Part shown: positions 7,627-15,720 of the stretch, in pieces | Numbering within the stretch: the stretch's first letter is position 1 | How the letters are laid out: each line of letters starts with the position of its first letter | NCBI GenBank assembly: GCA_910577935.1 | Contig: CAJTOT010000014.1 | Span: 1 to 64,000 of the forward strand | Length of the DNA: 64,000 bases | Direction: 5' to 3' | Origin: an uncultured Hungatella sp. | GTDB taxonomy: Bacteria > Bacillota > Clostridia > Lachnospirales > Lachnospiraceae | The notes under the pieces: model-generated | Told to the model about the DNA's origin: nothing | The model's database searches: none | The model's input: only the letters and a program-made list of their open reading frames with translations | Program-made: the position numbers and the translations under genes

Positions 7627-8139
7627 ATGGAAGAAACATTGCGGGTAGGGGTCATCACCTCCACCCACGGAGTCCGCGGGGAAGTCAAGGTATTTCCCAC
7701 CACCGACGACCCGGAGCGGTTTAAAACACTGAAAAAAGTGCTTTTGGACACGGGGAAGGAACTTCTGCCCATGGAGATACAGCAGGTGAGGTTCTTTAAA
7801 AACATGGTCATCCTCAAGTTCAAGGGCTTTGACAATATCAATGATATAGAGATCTACAAGGGAAAGGATCTTCTGATCACCAGGGACCAGGCGGTAAAGC
7901 TGGGGCCTGACGAGAATTTCATCGTGGATCTCATAGGCCTGTCTGTGGTCAGCGATGAGGGGGAGGACCTTGGAACCCTCACAGACGTGCTTCTCACCGG
8001 GGCCAACGATGTCTACGAGGTCACCATGCCCCATGGGAAAAAGCTGCTCCTCCCGGCGATCAGACAGTGTATCCTGAATGTGGATTTGGACGAGGGAAAA
8101 GTCCTGGTTCATGTCCTGGACGGACTGATGGACTTGTAG
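7627..8139 (+). CDS. rimM: Ribosome maturation factor RimM
   Basis: A 170-residue 16S rRNA processing factor that binds S19 during 30S assembly. The N-terminal beta-barrel begins with LRVGVITSTHGVRGEVKV, followed by FKTLKKVLLD; the C-terminal PRC-barrel contains GLSVVSDEGEDLGTLTDVL and LLLPAIRQCILNVDLDEG. The ATG at 7627 gives the usual family length; the frame is open upstream to 7555, which would add 24 non-conserved residues. It lies between khpA and trmD. Confidence 0.95.
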   Translation: MEETLRVGVITSTHGVRGEVKVFPTTDDPERFKTLKKVLLDTGKELLPMEIQQVRFFKNMVILKFKGFDNINDIEIYKGKDLLITRDQAVKLGPDENFIVDLIGLSVVSDEGEDLGTLTDVLLTGANDVYEVTMPHGKKLLLPAIRQCILNVDLDEGKVLVHVLDGLMDL

Positions 8140-8151
8140 GAGGGGACGGCA

Positions 8152-8916
8152 ATGAATTATCATATTCTCACCCTGTTTCCGGACATGGTTCTCCAGGGGC
8201 TCAACACCAGCGTCATCGGCAGGGCCATGGAGAAAGGGGTCATCACGGTGAACGCGATGAATATCAGGGACTATTCCGGGAACAAGCACAACCAGGTGGA
8301 CGATTACCCCTACGGCGGCGGCGCAGGGATGGTGATGCAGCCGGGGCCGGTATGCGATGCTTACGAGGCTCTCTGCCGGAATCTGGGAAAGAGGCCGCGG
8401 GTGCTGTACATGACGCCCCAGGGCCGGGTGTTCAGCCAGAAGATCGCCCAGGAACTGGCCGGGGAAGAGGATCTGGTGTTTCTCTGCGGCCACTATGAAG
8501 GCATCGACGAGCGGGCTCTGTCCCTGATCGTCACCGATTATCTGTCTGTGGGAGACTATGTGCTCACAGGCGGGGAGCTGCCTGCCATGGTGATGATCGA
8601 CTGCATCTCCAGGCTGGTTCCCGGAGTGCTAAACAATGATGAATCCGCCCTCATCGAGTCATTTAGCGACAACCTGCTGGAGTACCCCCAGTACACCAGG
8701 CCGGAGATTTATGAAGGGCTGAGAGTCCCGGAGGTGCTTTTGTCAGGCCATCACAAAAATATTGACACCTGGAGGCGTCAGGAAGCCATAAGGAGAACAC
8801 TGGAGCGCCGCCCGGATCTCCTGGAACAGGCGGTTCTCAGCAAGAAGGAACAGGCGTTTTTGGAAGAAATTTTGAGAGAAAGGGCTTGCGCCCAGGAAAA
8901 TATTGTGATAGAATAA
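8152..8916 (+). CDS. trmD: tRNA (guanine-N1-)-methyltransferase TrmD
   Basis: A 254-residue SPOUT methyltransferase making m1G37 in tRNAs reading CNN codons, which prevents +1 frameshifting. The SAM-binding trefoil knot is shown by MTPQGR (87-92), GHYEGIDER (113-121) and SVGDYVLTGGELPA (132-145). The length matches the family. It starts 12 bp after rimM. Confidence 0.97.
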   Translation: MNYHILTLFPDMVLQGLNTSVIGRAMEKGVITVNAMNIRDYSGNKHNQVDDYPYGGGAGMVMQPGPVCDAYEALCRNLGKRPRVLYMTPQGRVFSQKIAQELAGEEDLVFLCGHYEGIDERALSLIVTDYLSVGDYVLTGGELPAMVMIDCISRLVPGVLNNDESALIESFSDNLLEYPQYTRPEIYEGLRVPEVLLSGHHKNIDTWRRQEAIRRTLERRPDLLEQAVLSKKEQAFLEEILRERACAQENIVIE

Positions 8917-8930
8917 ATTGGTTTTAAAAT

Positions 8931-8978
8931 AAGAGATGGTCCTCTGTTACCGAAGCGCGGGTATTAAGAACATCAAAC
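8931..8978 (+). promoter_or_regulatory. Possible L19 leader (ribosomal autoregulatory structure)
   Basis: Between trmD and rplS the RNA can form an outer pairing of GATG (8935-8938) with CATC (8971-8974) and an inner TACC / GGTA hairpin across GAAGCGCG. Its position directly upstream of the L19 gene and its small size fit the L19 leader known from low-GC Gram-positives. The match is from memory; a covariance model was not run. Confidence 0.4.
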
Positions 8979-8999
8979 ATATTTTCAGGAGGTTCCAAG

Positions 9000-9347
9000 G
9001 TGAACGAGATTATTAAGAGCATTGAAGCAACTCAGTTAAAGGCATCTGTGCCGGAGTTCCACGTAGGCGACACCGTAAAGGTGTACAACAAGATCAAGGA
9101 GGGCAACCGCGAGAGAATCCAGGTCTTTGAGGGAACCGTGATCAAGAGACAGAACGGCGGCGCAAGAGAGACCTTCACCGTGAGAAAGAATTCCAACGGA
9201 ATCGGTGTTGAGAAGACATGGCCGGTGCATTCCCCCTTTGTGGACAACATTGAGGTAGTGAGAAGAGGTAAAGTGAGAAGAGCGAAGCTGTACTACTTGA
9301 GAGACAGAGTGGGCAAGGCTGCCAAGGTAAAAGAGTTAGTCAGATAA
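9000..9347 (+). CDS. rplS: 50S ribosomal protein L19
   Basis: A 115-residue protein at the 30S-50S interface. The GTG start at 9000 follows AGGAGG at 8988-8993. Conserved L19 stretches include FHVGDTVKVYNKIKEG, RIQVFEGTVI and FTVRKNSNGIGVEKTWP, and the basic C-terminus ends VRRGKVRRAKLYYLRDRVGKAAK. A terminator-like hairpin follows. Confidence 0.97.
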   Translation: MNEIIKSIEATQLKASVPEFHVGDTVKVYNKIKEGNRERIQVFEGTVIKRQNGGARETFTVRKNSNGIGVEKTWPVHSPFVDNIEVVRRGKVRRAKLYYLRDRVGKAAKVKELVR

Positions 9348-9367
9348 TTTTATCTTCCGGTGCATCA

Positions 9368-9393
9368 GGGACAATAAAGAGATTTATTGTCCC
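9368..9393 (+). terminator. Strong hairpin after rplS (terminator-like)
   Basis: Perfect 11-bp stem GGGACAATAAA (9368-9378) / TTTATTGTCCC (9383-9393) with loop GAGA. The following bases (TGTATTTATA) are T-rich but lack a clean T-run, so termination may be partial. The hairpin covers the upstream-most possible lepB start codon. Confidence 0.6.
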
Positions 9394-9455
9394 TGTATTT
9401 ATATGATGATGCCAGGGTCAAAAGAATATGGAAGTCCAGAAAGGCAGATGTAAGT

Positions 9456-10001
9456 TTGGAATTTTATCATGTAGACGAGACAAACACCTTGAGAAGAGCG
9501 GTTAGCTGGGTGGTGGATATCGTGGTGGTGATCTCTCTGGCGTGGTTTGCGGCCTATGGGTTTGGGACCCAGATCAGGATCGCGGGCCAGTCCATGATGC
9601 CCGGTCTGGAAGGAGACGACGTGGTTCTCATGGACCGTCTCACCTATGATTTCACGGAACCGGCCAGATTTGATGTGGTGGTTTTTCAGCGGGAGGACCG
9701 CAAGTCCAACGTGAAGCGGGTGATCGGCCTTCCGGGAGAGGTGGTCCAGATTAAAGACGGCTTTATTTATATAGACGGAGAGCGGCTGGAGGCAGACAAC
9801 GGCCTGGACCAGGCGGTTCTGGCAGGCCTCGCGGAGAATCCGGTGACTCTGGGGGAAGACGAATATTTTCTTCTGGGGGACAACCGGGACGGGAGCGAGG
9901 ACAGCCGTTTTATCAATATAGGCAATGTAAAAAGGGAACAAATTCAGGGGAAGATCTGGCTGCGCCTGCTGCCTCTGATTCATATAGGTTTTGTGGAATA
10001 G
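9456..10001 (+). CDS. lepB: Signal peptidase I
   Basis: A type I signal peptidase cleaving signal peptides of exported proteins, anchored by one N-terminal membrane segment (WVVDIVVVISLAWFAAYGF). GQSMMPGL carries the catalytic Ser, NVKRVIGLPGE the catalytic Lys, and GDNRDGSEDSR is box E. The start is uncertain: the frame is open from a TTG at 9387, but that codon lies inside the rplS hairpin, whereas TTG at 9456 has GAAAGG upstream and gives 181 residues, a normal Gram-positive size. It sits in the usual place between rplS and rbgA. Confidence 0.9.
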   Translation: MEFYHVDETNTLRRAVSWVVDIVVVISLAWFAAYGFGTQIRIAGQSMMPGLEGDDVVLMDRLTYDFTEPARFDVVVFQREDRKSNVKRVIGLPGEVVQIKDGFIYIDGERLEADNGLDQAVLAGLAENPVTLGEDEYFLLGDNRDGSEDSRFINIGNVKREQIQGKIWLRLLPLIHIGFVE

Positions 10002-10010
10002 GAGAGACGT

Positions 10011-10907
10011 ATGAACATACAATGGTATCCGGGGCATATGACAAAGGCGAAGCGGGCCATGAAGGAAGACATAAAACTGGTGGACCTTATCATAGAACTG
10101 GTCGATGCCAGGGTTCCGCTGTCCAGCAGAAATCCGGATATTGACGAGCTGGGCAGGCAGAAGGCCAGGCTGATTCTTCTGAACAAGGCGGACCTGGCCG
10201 GCGAGAAGGGCAACGACGCCTGGATTTCTTTCTTTGAGAGCCAGGGAATCCAGGCGGTAAAGGTGGACTCCAGGAGCCGGGCGGGGCTGAAGCAGATTCA
10301 GGCGGCGGTGGCGGAGGCATGCAGGGAGAAAATTGAGAGGAACAGAAAGCGGGGAATCTTAAACCGCCCGGTGAGGGCCATGGTGGTGGGCATCCCCAAT
10401 GTGGGAAAGTCCACATTTATCAACTCCTACGCAGGAAAAGCCAGCGCCAGGACAGGCAATAAGCCTGGAGTGACCAAGGGCAGCCAGTGGATAAGGCTTA
10501 ATAAGACACTGGAGCTTCTGGACACGCCGGGAATTCTGTGGCCCAGGTTCGAGAGCCGGGAGGTAGGGCTCCACCTGGCCTTCATCGGCTCCATCAACGA
10601 CGAGATTCTGGACAGAGAGGAGCTGGCGGCGGAGCTTATAAAGCTTTTGTCACAGAGATATCCGGAGGTTCTGCCTGGGCGGTACGGCAAAGAAGTGCAG
10701 GGCGGGACCCACATGACCGAAGCCGTGGCTGCCCTGGAGGGCATAGCCAGGGTCAGGGGCTGTGTGCTCAAGGGGAATGAATACGATCTGAAGAAGGCGG
10801 CCAATCTGCTTCTGGACGACTACAGAAGCGGAAGGCTTGGAAGAATCACCCTGGAATTTCCACAGGGCGCCGGCAGTGTGAAAGAGGAGCGGGAAACATG
10901 TCAGTAA
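10011..10907 (+). CDS. rbgA: Ribosome biogenesis GTPase RbgA (YlqF)
   Basis: A 298-residue circularly permuted GTPase needed for late 50S assembly. It starts with the family signature WYPGHMTKAKR; the motifs then run in permuted order, with LNKADL (G4) before GIPNVGKSTFIN (G1) and LLDTPGILWP (G3). The C-terminal domain is helical. A GGAGA site precedes the ATG, and its end overlaps rnhB by 10 bp, indicating translational coupling. Confidence 0.96.
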   Translation: MNIQWYPGHMTKAKRAMKEDIKLVDLIIELVDARVPLSSRNPDIDELGRQKARLILLNKADLAGEKGNDAWISFFESQGIQAVKVDSRSRAGLKQIQAAVAEACREKIERNRKRGILNRPVRAMVVGIPNVGKSTFINSYAGKASARTGNKPGVTKGSQWIRLNKTLELLDTPGILWPRFESREVGLHLAFIGSINDEILDREELAAELIKLLSQRYPEVLPGRYGKEVQGGTHMTEAVAALEGIARVRGCVLKGNEYDLKKAANLLLDDYRSGRLGRITLEFPQGAGSVKEERETCQ

Positions 10908-11590
10908 AACCGTTGACAGGAGAAAAACTTGAGAAGGAGCTGGCCCGTCTGGAGGCCATGAAAGAGTACGAGCGCGCCTGGGGGGCATACCGCTGTATCT
11001 GCGGAATCGACGAGGCGGGCAGGGGGCCGCTTGCCGGGCCGGTGGTGGCGGCTGCGGTGGTTCTCCCAGGGGACTGCCGGATTCTGTATCTCAACGATTC
11101 TAAAAAACTGTCGGAGAAAAAAAGGGAGATGCTCTTTGACGAGATCCGGGAGAAAGCCGCGGCGTACGGAATCGGCATGGCGAGTCCGGAGCGCATCGAC
11201 GCGATCAACATACTTCAGGCCACCTACGAGGCCATGAGGCAGGCGGTAGGCCGTCTGGAGGCCCAGGGGGTTGTCCCCGATGTTCTTCTGAACGACGCGG
11301 TGACCATACCAGGACTTAACGTGAAGCAGGTGCCCATTGTGAAAGGGGACGCCAAAAGCCTGTCCATCGCCGCCGCCAGCATACTGGCAAAGGTGACCAG
11401 GGACCGGATGATGGCGGAGTATGACAAGCTGTATCCGGCCTACGGCTTCGCCAGGCATAAAGGCTACGGAACCGCCGCCCACATAGAGGCCCTCCGCGTC
11501 CACGGGCCCTGTCCCATTCACAGGAGAAGTTTTTTGAAAAATTTTCATCTGGAGGAGGACGGTGAAAAGACAGATTCCCAACAGGCGTGA
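10898..11590 (+). CDS. rnhB: Ribonuclease HII
   Basis: A 230-residue RNase removing ribonucleotides and RNA primers from DNA. IDEAGRGPLAGPV holds catalytic Asp38-Glu39; LNDSKKLS (65-72), LLNDAV (Asp near 133) and KGDAKSLSIAAASILAKVTRD follow in the expected order. About 30 residues precede the conserved core. The gene overlaps both rbgA and yraN. RNase HI is also encoded, at 26.1 kb. Confidence 0.96.
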   Translation: MSVKPLTGEKLEKELARLEAMKEYERAWGAYRCICGIDEAGRGPLAGPVVAAAVVLPGDCRILYLNDSKKLSEKKREMLFDEIREKAAAYGIGMASPERIDAINILQATYEAMRQAVGRLEAQGVVPDVLLNDAVTIPGLNVKQVPIVKGDAKSLSIAAASILAKVTRDRMMAEYDKLYPAYGFARHKGYGTAAHIEALRVHGPCPIHRRSFLKNFHLEEDGEKTDSQQA

Positions 11591-11918
11591 GACCGGAAGA
11601 CAGTATGAAGAGAAGGCGGTCTCCTTTTTGCGGCAGCAGGGCTATGTGATCCTGGAGAAGAACTACAGGGACCGGTTCGGGGAGATCGATATTGTGGCTG
11701 AGGAAGGGGCCTATCTGGTGTTCGTGGAGGTAAAGTACCGGAGAGATATGAGGAACGGATACCCGGAGGAGGCGGTGTCCGCCAGGAAGCAGGGAAGAAT
11801 CCGCCACACCGCCTCCTGGTATCTTTACCGACACGGATACGGGGAGGATACTCCCTGCCGGTTTGACGTAGTCAGCATTGTGGGGGAGGAGATCTCTCTG
11901 TTCAGAGACGCGTTTTGA
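11562..11918 (+). CDS. yraN: YraN family protein (UPF0102, endonuclease-fold)
   Basis: A 118-residue protein with the restriction-endonuclease-like fold: GRQYEEKAVSFLRQQGY, then FGEIDIVAEEGAYLVFVEVKYR, where Glu/Asp/E-x-K form the probable nuclease site. The GTG start at 11562 follows GGAGGAGG inside the end of rnhB (29-bp overlap). The biological role is unsettled; its position after rnhB is conserved. Confidence 0.9.
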   Translation: MKRQIPNRRETGRQYEEKAVSFLRQQGYVILEKNYRDRFGEIDIVAEEGAYLVFVEVKYRRDMRNGYPEEAVSARKQGRIRHTASWYLYRHGYGEDTPCRFDVVSIVGEEISLFRDAF

Positions 11919-11942
11919 CATCAGGCGAAAGGGGGAGGCGTT

Positions 11943-12800
11943 ATGGAAGAAAGATGGATACGAAAAGCGGGCATGGAAAATGTGCCGGTGGAGAGAGAGA
12001 CAGAAGGCGTCTGCCGTTTGTCATTTCCCCTTCTGGAGGAGAGCGGGCTGGTGTCCCACTGTTTTTCCACCAGGCTGGGAGGAGTCAGCCGGGGGAGGTT
12101 TGCCACCATGAACTTTACCTTCACGAGAGGAGATAAACAGGAACATGTGATGGAGAATTACCGCCGTATGGCAAGAGCCCTGGGCGTGGACCTGGAGCGG
12201 ATGGTTCTCTCCTATCAGACCCACACCACCAACGTGCGCAGAGTGACAGAGGAGGATGAGGGGAAGGGCATCGCCAGGCCTCGGGATTACAAGGATATTG
12301 ACGGACTGATCACAGACGTGCCGGGGATCACTCTGGTGACTTTTTACGCGGACTGCGTCCCCTTATATTTTTTGGATCCGGTACATAGGGCCATCGGCCT
12401 GAGCCATTCCGGATGGCGGGGGACCGTAAAGCGCATGGGAAAAGTCACTCTGGAGGCCATGGCGGAGGCGTACGGGACCAGGCCGGAGGATGTGCTGTGC
12501 TGCGTGGGCCCCAGCATATGCCGGGACTGTTTTGAGGTGGGGGAGGAAGTGGCGGAAGAATTTTGCAGGGAATTTGACAGACGGTTCCACCGAGAGCTGT
12601 TTTACAGAAAAGAGAACGGAAAATATCAGCTGGACTTATGGAAGGCCAACGAGATTGTCCTGAGAGAGGCGGGGGTGGCAGAGAAACATCTCCAGATTAC
12701 CAATATCTGTACCAAGTGCAACCCTGTGCACCTGTTCTCCCACAGGGTCATGGGAAACGAGAGAGGAAACCTGGCAGCTTTTCTCTGTCTGAGGGAGTAG
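11943..12800 (+). CDS. pgeF: Multicopper-oxidase-like (YfiH/PgeF) family protein, purine nucleoside phosphorylase / peptidoglycan editing factor
   Basis: A 285-residue DUF152 protein. YQTHTTNV, ADCVPLYF and SHSGWRGTVKR supply the His-Cys-His zinc site. Characterised relatives act on purine nucleosides, and the E. coli member has been implicated in peptidoglycan fidelity. The family core spans residues ~30-283, with an N-terminal extension of about 30 residues. It is the last gene of the rplS-yraN run and is convergent with prs across a shared terminator. Confidence 0.9.
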   Translation: MEERWIRKAGMENVPVERETEGVCRLSFPLLEESGLVSHCFSTRLGGVSRGRFATMNFTFTRGDKQEHVMENYRRMARALGVDLERMVLSYQTHTTNVRRVTEEDEGKGIARPRDYKDIDGLITDVPGITLVTFYADCVPLYFLDPVHRAIGLSHSGWRGTVKRMGKVTLEAMAEAYGTRPEDVLCCVGPSICRDCFEVGEEVAEEFCREFDRRFHRELFYRKENGKYQLDLWKANEIVLREAGVAEKHLQITNICTKCNPVHLFSHRVMGNERGNLAAFLCLRE

Positions 12801-12875
12801 ATGACAGCAGCCCTTGGTCTGTCCAGGGCATTGCGCCTTTGCCTTTACATGGGGACTAAAAGCAGAAACAAAAAG

Positions 12876-12922
12876 CGCGGGAAACGCCATGGGGAAGAGA
12901 TTCGTGGCATTTCCCGGTTTTT
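12876..12922. terminator. Bidirectional terminator between pgeF and prs
   Basis: Stem CGGGAAACGCC (12878-12888) / GGCATTTCCCG (12906-12916), 10 of 11 paired. It is followed on the plus strand by GTTTTTCGTTTTT and on the minus strand by CTTTTTG, so it can serve both convergent genes. Confidence 0.75.
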
Positions 12923-12928
12923 CGTTTT

Positions 12929-14146
12929 TCAGACCCCGAATGTCGTCTCCGGGCTGTCGAGGCTTTCGCCGGAGCGATACCGCCGGATCAGCTTCTGGAG
13001 CTTTTCCGTGGGGGACAGAGTGCGCTCGATGGAGACATCGTGGTTCAGTGAGTTGATAATGGCGGCCAGAAATTCGCTCATGTCTGCTTCCAGATACCAC
13101 GGCCGTCCCAGAAGCTCCTTGGGGCGGTAGTTTAAGTTGGTGGTGATCACATGGTCAATGCAGCCCTTCTCATAAAACTCGTCAAATTTTTCAAAACCGC
13201 CGGTGAACAGGCCGAAGGTACAGCAGATAATCACCTTTTTGGCCTTCCGTTCTTTCAGCTCCCTGGCGGTGTCCAGCATGCTCTCACCGGAAGATATCAT
13301 GTCGTCGATAATCAAAACCGTCTTTCCCTCCACGGAGGAGCCCAGGAATTCGTGGGCGACGATGGGGTTGCGCCCGTCCACGATCTGAGAGTAGTTCCGG
13401 CGCTTGTAGAACATGCCCATGTCGACGCTCAGGTTGTTGGCCAGGTAGACGGCCCTGTCCATGGCGCCTTCGTCCGGGCTGATGATCATCAAGTGCTCTT
13501 TGTCCAGAACCAGGTTGGGCTCGCGCTGAAGCAGAGTCTTGACAAACTGGTAGGTGGGCATAAAGTTGTCAAAGCAGTTCAGGGGGATGGCGTTCTGGAC
13601 TCTCGGGTCGTGGGCGTCGAAGGTGATGATATTTTTCACGCCCATGGTCACCAGCTCCTCCAAAGCCATGGCGCAGTCCAGAGACTCCCGGGAGCTGCGC
13701 TTGTGCTGCCGGCTCTCATATAAGAAGGGCATGATCACGGTGAGGCGGTGACATGTGGCGGAGACGGCTCCGATAAGCCTTTTTAGGTTCTGAAAATGAT
13801 CATCCGGCGACATATGGTTGGTGTTTCCGTACATCTGGTAGGTCAGGCTGTGATTGGTCACATCGGCCATGGCGAAGATGTCCGTTCCCCGGACAGACTC
13901 GGCCAGTATGGCTTTTCCCTCCCCGGAGCCGAACCGGGGACACTTAAAGTTCAGGAGATAGGAGTCTACATGGTAGCCGCGAAAGTTGAGGTCCTTCTTC
14001 TGCCTGATCATTTCTTCCATATCGTGCCTGCGGAAAGAGACGATGTGGTCATTTACCAGCGAGGCCAGCTCCTGGCAGCCGTCGAGGGCCGCCAGCTTCA
14101 GGGGAGCGACAGGAAGACAGTCTTTAAACGCATAATTATTTGCCAT
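12929..14146 (-). CDS. prs: Ribose-phosphate pyrophosphokinase, long variant
   Basis: A 405-residue PRPP synthetase homologue (ribose-5-P + ATP to PRPP + AMP); classical enzymes have ~315. ESVRGTDIFAM corresponds to the N-terminal VRG..VF element, YESRQHKRSSRES to the ATP-binding YxRQDRK..RE region, ITFDAHDP to the metal-binding VDLHA stretch, and VLIIDDMISSGES is the PRPP loop. An N-terminal extension of ~80 residues and a C-terminal tail are extra. The ATG at 14146 follows GGAGGAA. A canonical Prs elsewhere in the genome is possible, so this may be a paralogue; activity is inferred. Confidence 0.85.
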   Translation of the reverse strand: MANNYAFKDCLPVAPLKLAALDGCQELASLVNDHIVSFRRHDMEEMIRQKKDLNFRGYHVDSYLLNFKCPRFGSGEGKAILAESVRGTDIFAMADVTNHSLTYQMYGNTNHMSPDDHFQNLKRLIGAVSATCHRLTVIMPFLYESRQHKRSSRESLDCAMALEELVTMGVKNIITFDAHDPRVQNAIPLNCFDNFMPTYQFVKTLLQREPNLVLDKEHLMIISPDEGAMDRAVYLANNLSVDMGMFYKRRNYSQIVDGRNPIVAHEFLGSSVEGKTVLIIDDMISSGESMLDTARELKERKAKKVIICCTFGLFTGGFEKFDEFYEKGCIDHVITTNLNYRPKELLGRPWYLEADMSEFLAAIINSLNHDVSIERTLSPTEKLQKLIRRYRSGESLDSPETTFGV

Positions 14147-14220
14147 GGGGGTATTCCTCCGTGTCCTTGTGGGGACGTGAATTGAGAATGTTTAGTTGTT
14201 GTTATAAAGCTGTATGATTA

Positions 14221-14250
14221 TTTATAACATTTTTGGCCAAAAATAGTCAA
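14221..14250 (-). promoter_or_regulatory. prs promoter with embedded perfect palindrome
   Basis: On the minus strand TTGACT (14250-14245), an 18-bp spacer, then TATAAA (14226-14221). The spacer holds a perfect 16-bp palindrome at 14229-14244 (ATTTTTGG / CCAAAAAT), well placed for a dimeric repressor. Confidence 0.6.
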
Positions 14251-14297
14251 CAAATACAGAAAAAGTACTACAAAAAGTACAATCCCGCCAGGCCGCC

Positions 14298-14326
14298 TTT
14301 ACAAAACTTAAGAATCTTGCTATCAT
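14298..14326 (+). promoter_or_regulatory. Sigma-A promoter for DUF512-der-plsY
   Basis: TTTACA (14298-14303), 17-bp spacer, TATCAT (14321-14326). It is divergent from the prs promoter about 50 bp away. Confidence 0.7.
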
Positions 14327-14358
14327 GAAGCAAGGAAAAGAAAGGAAATAGGATTGCC

Positions 14359-15708
14359 ATGAAAAGAGGACATGTCATAAAGGCCGTGGCTCCGGGATCT
14401 ATCGCGGACCAGCTGGAGCTGGTCCCCGGAGACAGGCTTATGACCATAGACGGACATGAGCTGGAGGATATCTTTGACTACGAATATTATATAGGAAGCG
14501 AAGCCGTCACGGCGGTGGTGCTGAAGGAGAACGGGGAGGAGTGGGAGCTGGAGATCGAGAACGATTACCAGGACCTGGGCATCACCTTTGAGAACAGCCT
14601 TATGAGCGAGTACCGTTCCTGCAGGAACAAGTGCATCTTCTGCTTTATCGACCAGATGCCAAAGGGTATGAGGGAGACGCTGTACTTTAAAGACGATGAC
14701 TCCAGGCTGTCCTTTCTCCAGGGAAACTATATCACCCTGACCAACATGTCGGACAGGGATATCGACCGGATTATCCGGTTTAAGCTGTCCCCCATCAACA
14801 TCTCCGTGCACACCACCAACCCCGCCCTGCGGTGCAGGATGCTGAACAACCGGTTTGCCGGAGAGGCACTGGAGAAGATCCGCCGGCTGTATCAGGCCCG
14901 GACACCTATGAACGGCCAGATCGTCATGTGCAAAGGCTTCAACGACGGGGAGGAGCTGGAGAGAACCATCGAAGACCTGTCAGAGTATATCCCGTATATG
15001 GAGAGCCTGTCCGTGGTCCCTGTGGGGCTGTCAAAGTTTCGGGACGGCTTAGAGCCTCTGGAGCCTGTGGAGAAGGAGGACGCCGTCCGCGCCATCGACA
15101 TCGTGGAGCGGTGGCAGGAGAAACTGTACAGGGAGCGCGGAACCCATTTTGTCCACGCCAGCGACGAATTCTATATATTGGCAGGCAGGGACATGCCGGA
15201 GGCAGAGCGGTATGACGGCTATATCCAGCTGGAGAACGGGGTGGGCATGGTCAGGCTTCTCCTGGACGAGGTGGACCAGGCCCTTGAAGGCCTTGAGGGA
15301 GACGACAGGGAGGCGGAGATATCCATGGCCACCGGGGTCCTGGCGTGGGGGTATATTGCCCAGTGCCTGGAGAAGATCAAGAAGAAGTATCCGAAGGTCA
15401 GGGTCTATCTTTACAAGATTGTCAACCGCTTCTTCGGGGAGCAGATCACGGTTGCCGGCCTGATCACCGGAAGGGACCTGATGGCGCAGCTTGGAGGCTG
15501 CAGGCTGGGGGAGCGTCTGCTGCTTCCGGAATGTATGTTCCGCAGCGGCGAGGAAGTGTTTCTCGACGACGTGACCAGGGAAGAGGTAAAAAATGCTTTA
15601 CAAGTTCCGGTTCATATTGTAAAATCAAGCGGACAAGCTTTTGTGGACGCGGTTTTATGCCCCCGGAGAGACGAAACGGCTCTTTACAGGGGGTACGAAT
15701 TAAAGTGA
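14359..15708 (+). CDS. DUF512 radical SAM/PDZ-like protein
   Basis: A 449-residue protein. Residues 1-65 form a PDZ-like domain (GSIADQLELVPGDRLMTIDG). A radical-SAM-type cluster motif follows: Cys88-x3-Cys92-x2-Cys95 in CRNKCIFCF. DUF512 fills the C-terminal half (GLSKFRDGLEPLEP, MATGVLAWGY). The family is widespread in Clostridia and usually lies directly upstream of der, as here (12 bp); its substrate is not known. The linkage hints at a role around ribosome maturation, but that is inference only. Confidence 0.88.
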   Translation: MKRGHVIKAVAPGSIADQLELVPGDRLMTIDGHELEDIFDYEYYIGSEAVTAVVLKENGEEWELEIENDYQDLGITFENSLMSEYRSCRNKCIFCFIDQMPKGMRETLYFKDDDSRLSFLQGNYITLTNMSDRDIDRIIRFKLSPINISVHTTNPALRCRMLNNRFAGEALEKIRRLYQARTPMNGQIVMCKGFNDGEELERTIEDLSEYIPYMESLSVVPVGLSKFRDGLEPLEPVEKEDAVRAIDIVERWQEKLYRERGTHFVHASDEFYILAGRDMPEAERYDGYIQLENGVGMVRLLLDEVDQALEGLEGDDREAEISMATGVLAWGYIAQCLEKIKKKYPKVRVYLYKIVNRFFGEQITVAGLITGRDLMAQLGGCRLGERLLLPECMFRSGEEVFLDDVTREEVKNALQVPVHIVKSSGQAFVDAVLCPRRDETALYRGYELK

Positions 15709-15720
15709 GGAGACTTAAGA

